Of a stretch of DNA of 64,000 nucleotides, positions 8,756 to 17,676 are shown piece by piece (within the stretch, counting starts at the first letter, position 1; each line of letters begins with the position of its first letter). The notes under the pieces are model-generated. The model had not been told where the DNA came from, searched no databases, and was given only the letters and a program-made list of their open reading frames with translations. The position numbers and the translations under genes are program-made. Origin of the DNA: Collinsella sp. (GTDB lineage Bacteria > Actinomycetota > Coriobacteriia > Coriobacteriales > Coriobacteriaceae); assembly GCA_019414245.1 (NCBI GenBank), contig DXMK01000015.1, positions 62,001-126,000 of the forward strand, read 5' to 3'.

Positions 8756-9478
8756 TTAATCCTCCTGATAGACGAGCGTGCCGACGGGCTCACCCGAAAG
8801 CGCGCGCTTGACGGTGTCCTCGCCATCGATGTTGAGGACCAAAATCGGCATACGGTTGTCCTGGCACAGTGCCGTAGCCGTGGAATCCATAACCTGCAGA
8901 CCGCGGACGAGAACCTCGTGATAGGTAATCTTGTCAAAACGGACGGCATCGGCGCACTTGACGGGATCCTTGTCGTAGATGCCGTCAACCTTGGTGGCTT
9001 TAATCAGAATCTCGGCGCCGATCTCGCACGCACGAAGAGCCGCGGCGGTGTCGGTCGTAAAGTACGGATTGCCCGAACCGGCGGCAAAAATAACGACGTT
9101 GCCCTTGGAAAGGTGGTTGATGGCGCGACGGCGAATATAGGGCTCGCAGATCTCGTTCATCTGGATAGCGCTCATCACGCGGCAGGGAACATCGTTATGC
9201 TCGAAGGCATCCTGCAGGGCGAGCGCGTTCATAACGGTTGCCAGCATGCCCATGTAGTCGGCCTGAGCACGCTCCATGCCACCGGCAGCGCCTGCCATGC
9301 CGCGGAAAATATTGCCGCCGCCGACAACGACGCCGACCTCATGGCCAACGGCGAGCAGCTCCTTGACCTGCTTAGCAAGATGGTCGGTAACCTTGGGGTC
9401 GATGCCATATTGGCCGTCGCCCATCAGCGCTTCGCCGGAAAGCTTAAGAAGCACGCGTTTATATCGGATGTCGGACAA
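8756..9478 (-). CDS. pyrH: Uridylate kinase
   Basis: A hexameric UMP kinase of the amino-acid-kinase fold, first committed step to UTP/CTP. The phosphate loop KLSGEALMG (about 12-20), the glycine-rich VGVVVGGGNIFRG, and the UMP-binding TTDTAAALRA region are all present. The start is TTG at 9478, with GGAGG 6 nt upstream; no better ATG fits the family N terminus. It is the first gene of the pyrH-frr-uppS-cdsA-dxr-rseP-ispG-proS run. The 100-nt gap to tsf holds the tsf terminator, so a separate promoter is expected, but only a weak TAGAAT-like -10 (9509-9514) is visible. Confidence 0.96.
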   Translation of the reverse strand: MSDIRYKRVLLKLSGEALMGDGQYGIDPKVTDHLAKQVKELLAVGHEVGVVVGGGNIFRGMAGAAGGMERAQADYMGMLATVMNALALQDAFEHNDVPCRVMSAIQMNEICEPYIRRRAINHLSKGNVVIFAAGSGNPYFTTDTAAALRACEIGAEILIKATKVDGIYDKDPVKCADAVRFDKITYHEVLVRGLQVMDSTATALCQDNRMPILVLNIDGEDTVKRALSGEPVGTLVYQED

Positions 9479-9538
9479 AGCGATCCTCCTTTAGATTGAA
9501 CTTTCAACATTCTATCAAAGGCTCTAAGAAGAGCCATG

Positions 9539-9572
9539 AAAAAGCAGGCTGTGAGTAAAACCCACAGCCTGC
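9539..9572 (-). terminator. Intrinsic terminator after rpsB-tsf
   Basis: A 10-bp perfect stem (9563-9572 with 9544-9553) is followed on the minus strand by a T-tract. It separates the rpsB-tsf transcript from pyrH. Confidence 0.85.
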
Positions 9573-9596
9573 TCATTACCAGCTACAAGAGCTTAT

Positions 9597-10466
9597 TTAC
9601 TCGCCACGGACCAGACGGTCAAAGGCAACGACGGTAATGGTGTCGCCGAGCTCCTTGGAGACCTGCTCAGCGTACTTCTTGATGGTGAGGGAGCTGTCCT
9701 TGATGAACTCCTGCTCGGTGAGCACGGACTGCTTGTAGAACTTCTCCAGACGGCCGACAGCCATCTTCTCCTGGATAGCCTCGGGCTTGCCGGACTCGGC
9801 AGCCTGGGCCATGTAGATCTGCTTCTCGTGCTCGACGGTCTCGGCCGGAACCTGATCGCGGGTAGCGCAGATCGGGGCGACGGCGGCAACCTGAAGGGCA
9901 ACGTCGTGAGCGAAGGTCTTGAAGGACTCAGCCTGAGCGGTCTCGGCCTTCTCGAAAGCGAACTCGACGAGGACGCCGATCTTACCACCCATGTGGATGT
10001 AAGAAGCGAGCGCGCCGTTCTCAGCCTTGCGGGCAGCGAAGCGGGAGATCTTCATGTTCTCGCCCATGATGTGAATCATCTCGGTGAGCTCGGAGGAAAC
10101 GGTCTCCTCGCCCATCGGCTTCTCGAGCAGAGCGTCGACGTCAGCAGGCTCGGTGGTAGCGACAACCTCAGCGACCTTGGAAGCAAAGCCGGTGAACTTG
10201 GCGTTGGAGCCAACGAAGTCGGTCTCGCAGGAGAGCTCGAGCAGAGCGCCGGTCTTGCCATCCTCGGAGACGAACGCGGCGACAGCGCCCTCGTTGGTCT
10301 CACGGCCAGCCTTCTTGGCAGCCTTGGCAAGGCCGTTCTTACGCAGAACGTCGACAGCGGCGTCCATGTCGCCGTCAGCCTCGACGAGAGCCTTCTTGCA
10401 CTCCATCATCGGGGAGTCGGTCATCTCGCGGAGCTGCTTGACCATAGCGGCGGTAATCTGGGCCAT
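9597..10466 (-). CDS. tsf: Elongation factor Ts
   Basis: The GDP/GTP exchange factor for EF-Tu. The N-terminal UBA-like region contains TDSPMMECKKAL, and the second signature ELSCETDFVGSN is intact. The ATG at 10466 is preferred (MAQITAAMVKQLRE, 289 residues) because GAAAGGAA lies about 5 nt upstream; a TTG at 10481 would place the ribosome-binding site inside the gene. It follows rpsB by 45 nt, the near-universal rpsB-tsf pairing. Confidence 0.96.
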   Translation of the reverse strand: MAQITAAMVKQLREMTDSPMMECKKALVEADGDMDAAVDVLRKNGLAKAAKKAGRETNEGAVAAFVSEDGKTGALLELSCETDFVGSNAKFTGFASKVAEVVATTEPADVDALLEKPMGEETVSSELTEMIHIMGENMKISRFAARKAENGALASYIHMGGKIGVLVEFAFEKAETAQAESFKTFAHDVALQVAAVAPICATRDQVPAETVEHEKQIYMAQAAESGKPEAIQEKMAVGRLEKFYKQSVLTEQEFIKDSSLTIKKYAEQVSKELGDTITVVAFDRLVRGE

Positions 10467-10511
10467 TGTGGTTCCTTTCAAAGAGATGAAAAAGAATTAA
10501 CTAAGACTGAT

Positions 10512-11240
10512 TTACTCGGCCTTGGGCTCAGCGGCCATCTCGGCCTCGGAGACCTGCTCCTTGCCGGAGCCAGCGAGGCAGGCGTCAGCCATGAGCTCGC
10601 ACATAAGGGTGACAGCGGAGATAGCGTCATCGTTGCAGGGGATGCCGTACTCGACCTCGTCGGGATCGGAGTTGGTGTCGATCAGAGCGACGACGGGGAT
10701 GTTCAGGCGCTGGGCCTCCTTGATGGCGTTCTCCTCGCGCTTGGTGTCGATGACGAAGAGAGCCTGGGGCAGACCCTTCATGTCGCGGGCGCCACCGAGG
10801 TTGGTCTGGAGCTTGGTGAGCTCCTTGCCGAGAACAGCCTGCTCCTTCTTGGGCAGAACAGCCATGCGTCCGTCCTCGACCATGGCCTCGAGCTCCTCCA
10901 TGCGGTTGATGCGGGAGCGGATGGTGACGAAGTTGGTCAGCATGCCGCCGAGCCAACGCTGGTTGATGTAAGGCATGTTGGCGCGCTCAGCAGCATTCTT
11001 GACGGCCTCCTGAGCCTGCTTCTTGGTGCCGACGAACAGCACGTTGCCGCCCTTGGCGACGTTCTTGACGAAGGTGTAGGCCTGGTCGGCGTCGAGGATG
11101 GTCTGCTTGAGGTCGAGGATGTAGATGCCGTTGCGCTCACCGAAGATGAACGGCTTCATCTTGGGGTTCCAGCGACGGGTCTGGTGACCGAAGTGGCAGC
11201 CGGCCTCGAGCAGGGTGCGGATATTAATCTTGGTAGCCAT
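10512..11240 (-). CDS. rpsB: 30S ribosomal protein S2
   Basis: S2 of the small subunit. The N terminus (IRTLLEAGCHFGHQTRRWNPKM) and the signature FIFGERNGIYILDL are textbook. The C terminus has a 20-residue Ala/Glu-rich tail. The 242-residue length is usual, and AGGAGG lies about 6 nt before the ATG. It has its own promoter and a roughly 135-nt leader. Confidence 0.97.
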   Translation of the reverse strand: MATKINIRTLLEAGCHFGHQTRRWNPKMKPFIFGERNGIYILDLKQTILDADQAYTFVKNVAKGGNVLFVGTKKQAQEAVKNAAERANMPYINQRWLGGMLTNFVTIRSRINRMEELEAMVEDGRMAVLPKKEQAVLGKELTKLQTNLGGARDMKGLPQALFVIDTKREENAIKEAQRLNIPVVALIDTNSDPDEVEYGIPCNDDAISAVTLMCELMADACLAGSGKEQVSEAEMAAEPKAE

Positions 11241-11381
11241 GTTAAACCTCCTGTGGTTTGCCTCCGCGCGGGGTCATCCTCCAAAACCAACCCGGACATG
11301 TGCTACCAAAGCCCGGGCACCACGGTATGAAGTAGCCGCGCGTGCGTGATAAAAACATGTTGCCGTGAAGCAACCCGATGA

Positions 11382-11410
11382 ATGATAGCAGGAATGCATC
11401 TTCCTGCCAA
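11382..11410 (-). promoter_or_regulatory. rpsB-tsf promoter (TTGGCA - 17 nt - TATCAT)
   Basis: On the minus strand TTGGCA (11410-11405) and TATCAT (11387-11382) are separated by exactly 17 nt and each match consensus at five of six positions. Transcription would begin near 11375, leaving a leader of about 135 nt before rpsB. The leader opens with a small hairpin (GTTGC/GCAAC) and later contains two CCGGG-containing segments that could pair. Confidence 0.7.
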
Positions 11411-11459
11411 CCCGTAATCAAAACCACACACCTGAGTGCGGCGCGGGACGTCCCAGCCA

Positions 11460-12302
11460 CTATTCGCCGCGGGGATGGGCTTGAGCCACGGCACGTTTGA
11501 GCCGATCGGGCGTGAGATGCGTGTAGATCTGCGTCGTGGACAGGCTCGCATGACCTAGCAGCTCTTGAACCGAGCGCAGGTCCGCACCGCCCTCGAGCAA
11601 ATCGGTCGCAAAGGTATGGCGCATCGCATGCGGGGCGATGTCGGCCGGAATGCCGGCGAGCGTCGCCAGCGTATGGAACCGCCGCCTGAGCATGGCGGCA
11701 CTCATGCGATTGCCGCGCGCCGATATAAGCAGCGGATGCGGCCCGGTAGCGGGGTCACGGCGCTTTGCCTGAGCGAGCAACTCCGGCCTCCCCTCCTCAA
11801 TATAGAGACGCGTCGCCTCGAGTGCGCGACGATACAGAGGGACGATACGCTCCTTGCTCCCCTTGCCCCAAAGTCGCAGCGTTCGCTCGGACCAACCAAT
11901 AGACTCCACGTTGAGCGCCGCGAGCTCCGAGATTCGCGCGCCAGAGGCATAGAGCAACTCAAGCATCGCCGCATCGCGCAGTCCCGCGGGCGTCGAGGTA
12001 TCAGGCGTCTTGAGCAGCGCCTCAACCTGCTGGGTCGTAAGGACGCCCGGCAGGTCACGTGGCAGCTTGGGCGATGCGATCGCCGAGACCGCATCGCCCT
12101 CGACAATCCCCTCGGCAGCCATCCAGCGATAGAGAGATCGAATAGCCGACAGGTGCGCCGCAAGCGTTCGGGGAGCCACCTGCTCACGCGAAAGCTCGGC
12201 AAGATAGCGACGAATGGTGCGCACGTCGGCAGCGAAAGCATCAATATCCTCGCGCTCGCACCAGGCAGCAAAGCGCTCCAGCCTCGAGCCGTAGGCCGTC
12301 AC
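11460..12302 (-). CDS. XerC/XerD-type tyrosine recombinase
   Basis: A site-specific recombinase, probably for chromosome-dimer resolution. The catalytic set is complete: Arg in ASGARISEL, Lys in WGKGSKERIVP, HAMRHTFAT with His and Arg, LGHASLSTTQIYTH with His and the nucleophilic Tyr. The first canonical start is GTG 12302 (280 residues), but the frame stays open 5' of it, and the preceding codons encode a typical Xer N-terminal helix (VDSFIAYISRVEGLSPNT). The real start may be a non-canonical codon near 12380, right at the trmFO stop; GGAGG lies 9 nt before an ATA there. The trmFO-xer adjacency matches the Firmicute trmFO-xerC/codV pair and argues against a phage integrase. Whether it is XerC or XerD cannot be settled here. 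Confidence 0.88.
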   Translation of the reverse strand: MTAYGSRLERFAAWCEREDIDAFAADVRTIRRYLAELSREQVAPRTLAAHLSAIRSLYRWMAAEGIVEGDAVSAIASPKLPRDLPGVLTTQQVEALLKTPDTSTPAGLRDAAMLELLYASGARISELAALNVESIGWSERTLRLWGKGSKERIVPLYRRALEATRLYIEEGRPELLAQAKRRDPATGPHPLLISARGNRMSAAMLRRRFHTLATLAGIPADIAPHAMRHTFATDLLEGGADLRSVQELLGHASLSTTQIYTHLTPDRLKRAVAQAHPRGE

Positions 12303-12376
12303 CGTGTTGGGAGAAAGTCCCTCGACACGTGAGATATAGGCGATAAACGAGTCGACGGTGTCGTACAGGTCAAAGG

Positions 12377-13714
12377 CTATGACCGGTCGCCTCCAAACAG
12401 ATCAGGACGAGTGGCCAGATAGGCATCAAGGGCCTCGAGCGCACGGTCCGCATAGGCCTGGTAGCGGTCGCGCTTGCTGCGGCGCTTACCATCCTCGAGT
12501 GGCGGCACCAGGCCAAAGTTGACATGCATAGGCTGATAGCCCACGGTGGCAGGATCGGTCGCATAGCCCACGAGCGCACCCAGGGCGCCCACACGCGGCA
12601 ACTCGACGCCCGCGACACCGATAGCCTCGGCATAGGTGTTGAGCGCCGCGAGCAGACCGGTCGCCACGGCTTCCATGTACCCCTCGGTGCCGGTGATCTG
12701 ACCGGCCAGGCGCACGCCGGTACCGGGCACGGCAAAGGTGCCATCGAGCACGTGCGGGGCGTCGACAAAGGTATTGCGGTGCATGACACCGTAGCGGAAG
12801 AACTCAGCGTTCTCCAGGCCCGGCACCATATGGAAGACGCGCTTCTGCTCGCCAAAGGTCAGGTTTGTCTGGAAGCCCACCAGGTTATAGGCGGTCTTCT
12901 CCTTGTTCTCGGCACGCAGCTGAATCGCCGCCCAGGGGCGACGTCCGGTACGCGGGTCGGTGAGGCCGACGGGCTTCATGGCGCCAAAGCGAATGGCGTC
13001 CTTGCCGGTGCGTGCAACCTCCTCGGCAGGCTGGCAGGCCTGGAACAGATCGCCGCCCTCAAAGTCCTTGAGCACCACGCGGTCGGCCGTGGTAAGCGCC
13101 TCGATAAAGGCCTCGTACTCCTCCTTGTTGAGCGGGGCGTTGAGATAGTCGCCGCTCCCCTGCTCCTCGTAGCGCGACTGCGAGAACAGCACGTCCATAT
13201 CGAGCGTGGAGGCATCGACGATCGGCGCCGCCGCATCAAAGAATGCCAGGGCGTCGCCACCGACGAGCTTCATGACCTCTTCGCTCAGCGCCGGCGAACA
13301 CAGCGGGCCGGCGGCAATGACCACGTGACCCTCGGGAATCTGCGTGACCTCGCCGTGAATGATCTCGATATTGGGTCGGGCGGCAACCTCGGCCTCGACA
13401 AGCTCGGAAAACTTGACGCGGTCGACCGCCAGGGCACCACCGGCGGGAACAGCCGCACGATGGGCGCAATCGAGCAGGACTGAACCCATGCGCTCGAGCT
13501 CGGCCTTCAGCAAACCAGCCGCGGAATCCGGACGGGTCGACTTAAACGAATTGGAGCAGACGAGCTCTGCCAGGTGATCGGTATGGTGGGCCGGGGAGCT
13601 CACCTGGGGGCGCATCTCGCGCAGCTTTACGGCAAACCCGCGGTCTGCCAGCTGGATCGCGCATTCCGAACCCGCCAGACCGCCACCGATAACCGTCACC
13701 TGATCGAACTGCAT
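12377..13714 (-). CDS. trmFO: Methylenetetrahydrofolate-tRNA-(uracil-5-)-methyltransferase
   Basis: A folate- and FAD-dependent enzyme that forms m5U54 in the tRNA T-loop. The dinucleotide-binding motif VIGGGLAGSECAIQLADRG starts near residue 8; the family blocks LREMRP, TDHLAELVCSNSFKS and GQITGTEGYMEA are all present. ATG 13714 (445 residues) is preferred over TTG 13720 because AAAGGTG is better spaced to it. Like other TrmFO genes it sits between dprA and a Xer recombinase; topA, often found in between, is absent here. Confidence 0.95.
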   Translation of the reverse strand: MQFDQVTVIGGGLAGSECAIQLADRGFAVKLREMRPQVSSPAHHTDHLAELVCSNSFKSTRPDSAAGLLKAELERMGSVLLDCAHRAAVPAGGALAVDRVKFSELVEAEVAARPNIEIIHGEVTQIPEGHVVIAAGPLCSPALSEEVMKLVGGDALAFFDAAAPIVDASTLDMDVLFSQSRYEEQGSGDYLNAPLNKEEYEAFIEALTTADRVVLKDFEGGDLFQACQPAEEVARTGKDAIRFGAMKPVGLTDPRTGRRPWAAIQLRAENKEKTAYNLVGFQTNLTFGEQKRVFHMVPGLENAEFFRYGVMHRNTFVDAPHVLDGTFAVPGTGVRLAGQITGTEGYMEAVATGLLAALNTYAEAIGVAGVELPRVGALGALVGYATDPATVGYQPMHVNFGLVPPLEDGKRRSKRDRYQAYADRALEALDAYLATRPDLFGGDRS

Positions 13715-13728
13715 CTGCAAACACCTTT

Positions 13729-14661
13729 CTAATTGACACGTTTTCCATTGTGACCGAAGGGTGTCTGGGCGTGAAGGGCAAACTTGGAGGGCGCATACCT
13801 TCCATCCATCATGCGCTCGATAAGGCCCTCGAGTTCAAGCGAACCCAAGAGTTTGAGTACGCCGACAGCATCGAGCGAGACGAGCGCCGCGATGTCGTCG
13901 ACCTTGAGCGGAGAGGCGATGAGTGCATGCATCACGGTCTGCTGTGTTTGATCCAGGTCGGCAATGCCGGGAGCATCGGGGCGCGAGTAGCGCAGGGTGC
14001 CGTAGATGCGTGAAATAGCCATCTCGATAGATTCCTCGTCGATGATGCAGCAGGCACCGTTCGCAATGAGGTAATTCGTGCCACGCGACTCGGGCGATAG
14101 GATCGACCCCGGCACGGCAAGAAGTTCTCGCCCCAAATCCATAGCAGCCTCGGCTGTAGAAAACGTCCCGGAAGGCATACCCGCCTCGGATACAAAGAGG
14201 GCTTGCGACAAGGCCGCGATTACGCGATTGCGGCGCGGAAAGGCAAACTTGCGCGGACCCATGCCCCACGGAGAGATCGACACGACCGCGCCACCCGTAT
14301 CGAGCGTGCGCGTAATAAGCCCCGCGCTCGAACGCGGGTAGACCACGTCGGCGCCCGTCCCCAGCACCACGACGTGTTTGCCGCCAGCGTTGACCGCAGC
14401 CCAACCCGAGGCCTGGTCACAACCGACCGCGCCGCCCGAGACTACCGTCACGCCCGCCTCGACCGCCACCTTTGACGCAAGCTCTGCCACGGCAAGACCA
14501 TACGGCGAGGCCTTGCGCGCGCCGATGATGGAGAGCGCGGGCGTCGAAAGCACCTCGGGGTTGCCGCGCACATAGAGCGTCTGGGGTACATCAGAGAGCT
14601 CCAAAACCGTATCTGGATACAACGCATCACCGGGATGCAATTCAAAAGTCTCACCGGGCAT
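13729..14661 (-). CDS. dprA: DNA-processing protein DprA (short form)
   Basis: A RecA loader that protects incoming single-stranded DNA during natural transformation. The Rossmann-like core is complete: SIIGARKASPYG, VVSGGAVGCDQASGWAA, GTGADVVYP, FPRRNRVIAALS, SGTFSTAEAA, VPGSI and GTNYLIANGA. A C-terminal winged-helix domain follows (QTVMHALIASPLKVDDIAALV). The N-terminal SAM-like domain of many DprA proteins is missing, so this is a 310-residue short form. ATG 14661 overlaps the comM stop as TAATG with GGAGGAGGG upstream; the longer open frame would lie inside comM. The adjacent comM strengthens the DNA-uptake context. Confidence 0.93.
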   Translation of the reverse strand: MPGETFELHPGDALYPDTVLELSDVPQTLYVRGNPEVLSTPALSIIGARKASPYGLAVAELASKVAVEAGVTVVSGGAVGCDQASGWAAVNAGGKHVVVLGTGADVVYPRSSAGLITRTLDTGGAVVSISPWGMGPRKFAFPRRNRVIAALSQALFVSEAGMPSGTFSTAEAAMDLGRELLAVPGSILSPESRGTNYLIANGACCIIDEESIEMAISRIYGTLRYSRPDAPGIADLDQTQQTVMHALIASPLKVDDIAALVSLDAVGVLKLLGSLELEGLIERMMDGRYAPSKFALHAQTPFGHNGKRVN

Positions 14662-16184
14662 TACTGGTCCCTCCTCCCCTGGTACATCGCCGCTTCGAGC
14701 ACGTGGTCTTGAGTTACTCGCTCGCTTTCGGCAACATCGGCGATCGTGCGCGCGATGCGTACCAGGCGCACGATGCCGCGACCCGTGAGATGCGTGCGCT
14801 TCGACAGGCCGAGCACGCATTTCTCGGCTGCCTCATCAAGCCCAAAGGTCGAAACGACGCCGTCAATGGACCGCGACTCATCGTCCTCGGCCTCGCTGTC
14901 TGCATCGTCCATACGGGATTCACGCCAGGCGCGAAAGGCGCGCCCACGCACGACGTAATCGCGCAACTCGACCGATGACATACCTTCCGCGCCCTCAATG
15001 ATTACCTGGGGATCGGGGCGGGTCACATCGATCATCATGTCGATACGGTCGGCCAAAGGACCGCGCAGTTTAGACCGATAGCGCTCGACCATCGCCGCTG
15101 AGCAGCGACACGGTACCTCGCGATCGCCCAAAAACCCACAGGGGCAGGGATTGCTCGCGGCCAGCAGCTGAAAGCGCGACGGGAACGTAAAGGCCCCGTC
15201 AACGCGCACGATCCTCACGTACCCACGCTCGATGGGCTGACGCAGCGTCTGCAGCACGCCGGTGGGAAACTCGGCGAGCTCGTCCAAAAAGAGCACGCCG
15301 CCATGAGCCAGGCTGATCTCACCCGGATGCACCGGGCGTCCTCCGCCAATGAGGCCCGCCGTTGAAATACTGTGATGGGGACTTCGAAACGGCCGATGAC
15401 CTGCCAACAAACCATCAATGTTCTCACCCAAAACCGAATGGATGCACAGTGCCTCCTGCTGATCCTCAACGGAAAGCTCAGGCAGGATGCCGGTCATACG
15501 GCGCGCAAGCATCGTCTTGCCCGATCCCGGGGACCCGATCATAAGCAAACCGAGCTCACCCGCTGCCGCCAGTGCCATGCCACGTTTGGCAACCTCCTGC
15601 CCCAGCACGTCGGCATAGTCGAGTTCGGGCTCAAAGGTCGCCTCAACACCCTCGGAATCCAGATAATGACGCACGGCATCGCCCATGCCATGGGCAAGCT
15701 GAGACAGATGATCGATAAAGCCGCAATCAACGCCCGCAAGCGGCACATGCTGATCGGACCTGCCGGCGATAAAGGACAGCCCCATGTCGCGAGCCAGCAG
15801 CTGAAACGCCACCTCGCCCTTGACGGGAAGCACCGTACCGTCCAAGCCGAGCTCGCCGGCGATAAGGCAGCGATCGAGGTTGTCACGGGGAATCTGCCCA
15901 TCGGCCGCCAGAACCGCGATGGCGATGGGCAGATCAAAGCCGCTACCGGTCTTGCGGATATCGCCGGGCGCTAGGTTGACCGTAATGCCCGAGCGTGGGA
16001 TCTCGAACCCGGCGGAGCGCATCGCGCAGCGAATACGACCGCGTGACTCCATCACCTCCATGCTCGGAATGCCGAGCATTTGGATGCCCGGAACACCACC
16101 GGCAAGCGAGACCTCGACCGTGACGTGAATCGCCTCGACGCCACGGATGCAGGCCGCGTGAACGGCAAACGTCTCGAACGCCAT
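14661..16184 (-). CDS. comM: YifB/ComM family Mg-chelatase-like AAA+ ATPase
   Basis: In naturally transformable bacteria ComM is a hexameric helicase that extends heteroduplex during recombination of incoming DNA. The N-terminal ChlI/Lon-like domain (about 1-170) is followed by an AAA+ core with Walker A IGSPGSGKTMLARRM (about 215), Walker B HGGVLFLDELAEF, and a Cys cluster (NPCPCGF and PCRC) typical of the family. The start ATG 16184 overlaps the yraN stop as TGATG, giving 507 residues; an upstream in-frame extension lies within yraN and has no family similarity. Gene order yraN-comM-dprA is widely conserved. Confidence 0.92.
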   Translation of the reverse strand: MAFETFAVHAACIRGVEAIHVTVEVSLAGGVPGIQMLGIPSMEVMESRGRIRCAMRSAGFEIPRSGITVNLAPGDIRKTGSGFDLPIAIAVLAADGQIPRDNLDRCLIAGELGLDGTVLPVKGEVAFQLLARDMGLSFIAGRSDQHVPLAGVDCGFIDHLSQLAHGMGDAVRHYLDSEGVEATFEPELDYADVLGQEVAKRGMALAAAGELGLLMIGSPGSGKTMLARRMTGILPELSVEDQQEALCIHSVLGENIDGLLAGHRPFRSPHHSISTAGLIGGGRPVHPGEISLAHGGVLFLDELAEFPTGVLQTLRQPIERGYVRIVRVDGAFTFPSRFQLLAASNPCPCGFLGDREVPCRCSAAMVERYRSKLRGPLADRIDMMIDVTRPDPQVIIEGAEGMSSVELRDYVVRGRAFRAWRESRMDDADSEAEDDESRSIDGVVSTFGLDEAAEKCVLGLSKRTHLTGRGIVRLVRIARTIADVAESERVTQDHVLEAAMYQGRRDQ

Positions 16185-16669
16185 CACGACACCTGCCAAT
16201 CGAACGCGTTGTACTGATGCTCGATCTCGGCGATATGCCCGCCACGAATGGTGACGCCCACGGCATCGAAGCGAATCGCCTTGAGCGGATAATGCTCCAT
16301 GAGATAGCAACTTGCGATGCGGCGGTAGCGGCGTTGCTTTTGGGCGTCCACGGCCTCCTCGGGAAAGACCCGCGTGCTGCAATCCAGTGCGACGCGTCTG
16401 GTCTTGACCTCGGCCATCACCACGACATCGTCGAGCTCATCGAGCAGCACCAGATCGGCCTCGCCCTCGGTGCAACGATAACCCTGCTCCAGCAAGGTGT
16501 AGCCGCGCTCGTTAAAGTAGTCGATGGTGATCAGCTCGCCCAGCATGCCCAGCTCGCGGGGACTGAGTCCCTTGATAAACTCGGGCGTCATCGCCCCGCA
16601 GTCGAGCTCGCCGTTTTCCCAACGCTCCTTGAGCTGCTGCGTCTTGCTCTTTTTGCTTGCGGCACTCAT
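16184..16669 (-). CDS. YraN family (UPF0102) predicted nuclease
   Basis: A small protein with a PD-(D/E)xK nuclease-like fold. The motif pair EGEADLV and VMAEVKTRR (about residues 73-100) matches the GEIDLI...EVKTR signature of UPF0102. Biological function is not established; its neighbours comM and dprA suggest DNA recombination or repair. ATG 16669 is preceded by AAAGGAG and gives 161 residues, about 40 more at the N terminus than the minimal family domain. It is the first gene of the yraN-comM-dprA-trmFO-xer run; no convincing promoter is visible in the 100 nt upstream. Confidence 0.85.
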   Translation of the reverse strand: MSAASKKSKTQQLKERWENGELDCGAMTPEFIKGLSPRELGMLGELITIDYFNERGYTLLEQGYRCTEGEADLVLLDELDDVVVMAEVKTRRVALDCSTRVFPEEAVDAQKQRRYRRIASCYLMEHYPLKAIRFDAVGVTIRGGHIAEIEHQYNAFDWQVS

Positions 16670-16767
16670 GGGGTCTCCTTTCCCGCACACTGCATTGCCC
16701 CGATGATGAGGGCACCTTTCATGCGGGTAAGTACCGGAAGCAAACCAAAAGCTGACCAAATGCCGTC

Positions 16768-16809
16768 AAAAAACGGGCCGTACGCAGCAATGCTGTTGCA
16801 TACGGCCCG
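16768..16809 (-). terminator. Intrinsic terminator after rnhB
   Basis: A long stem (around 16797-16809 with 16774-16786) is followed by six T on the minus strand. It ends the rnhB transcript 50 nt after its stop, so yraN onward must use its own promoter or readthrough. Confidence 0.9.
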
Positions 16810-16858
16810 CTACCAGCAGGTTTATAAAACCCCTGAGGTCCCTGTCTCCACAATTGAC

Positions 16859-17647
16859 CTAGAAAAGGCGCTCAGTCTGCAGAAAGTTTCCGCAAAAGCT
16901 CACGCGGTGCAGTGGACAAAGTCCATGTTTGCGAATGGCCTCGATGTGCTCGGGGCTTGCGTAGCCTTTCGATTCGGCCAAATGGTACTCGGGATACTCG
17001 GCATCGTACTCGACCATCATCTCATCACGCGTGACCTTGGCCATGATGGACGCCGCGGCGATACAGGCGATCTTGGCATCGCCCTTCACCACGTCGCGCT
17101 CGTTGGGAACGGCGCCCAAGGGGTTACCGTCCATAAGCACGCAATCGGGCTCGAGCCCCGTATCGGCCACGGCGCCCGCGACAGCGGCTCGAATGGCGCG
17201 GGCCATGCCCATCTCATCGATATCCTTAGGCGCGATATGACAAAAACCAATTGCCGTCGCCACCTCGGCAATCTTCACTGAGAGCAACTCGCGGCGCGCC
17301 GGCGTGAGCTTTTTGGAATCGTTGATGCCCCAGACGCGCGGCTCCATAGGAAGGCAGACGGCGCATACCGTCAAAGGACCGGCCACCGATCCGCGACCCA
17401 CCTCGTCGACACCAACGACTACCCCATCGCCGCCAAGCTCATGCATAAGCTCGTACATGTCATTGACGCGCTCGCGCTCGGCAAGTTCCTTGGCATGGCG
17501 CTTAAGAGCACGCTCGCAAGCCTTGATCACCTGCTGGCGCGGGTCCTCGCGATAATGCTCCACGAGGGCAGGGATCTCCTCAAACGTAGCGCTCGCCAAC
17601 TCACCGGCAACCTGCGATGCCGAAACCGAGCTCGTCATATTGGCCAT
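16859..17647 (-). CDS. rnhB: Ribonuclease HII
   Basis: Cleaves RNA in RNA-DNA hybrids and single embedded ribonucleotides. The catalytic blocks are GVDEVGRGSVAG, NDSKKLTPARRE and VLMDGNPL, followed by KGDAKIACIAAASIMAKVTRDE. The protein has about 75 residues ahead of the catalytic core, as in many Firmicute RNase HII enzymes with an N-terminal substrate-sensing region. ATG 17647 is chosen because AAGGAGGG is 6 nt upstream; the ATG at 17665 precedes that site. It follows rplS, consistent with the rplS-lepB-rnhB arrangement elsewhere. Confidence 0.95.
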   Translation of the reverse strand: MANMTSSVSASQVAGELASATFEEIPALVEHYREDPRQQVIKACERALKRHAKELAERERVNDMYELMHELGGDGVVVGVDEVGRGSVAGPLTVCAVCLPMEPRVWGINDSKKLTPARRELLSVKIAEVATAIGFCHIAPKDIDEMGMARAIRAAVAGAVADTGLEPDCVLMDGNPLGAVPNERDVVKGDAKIACIAAASIMAKVTRDEMMVEYDAEYPEYHLAESKGYASPEHIEAIRKHGLCPLHRVSFCGNFLQTERLF

Positions 17648-17676
17648 ACCAGGCCCTCCTTGCATGCAAATCAGAT

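Noticed and set aside
11460..12302. Phage integrase or integrative element at the tyrosine recombinase
   Set aside because: It is embedded in the conserved yraN-comM-dprA-trmFO run, and no phage genes, att repeats or tRNA are nearby; a housekeeping Xer is likelier.
14661..14820. Long N-terminal extension of DprA
   Set aside because: It lies wholly within comM, and a strong ribosome-binding site precedes ATG 14661.
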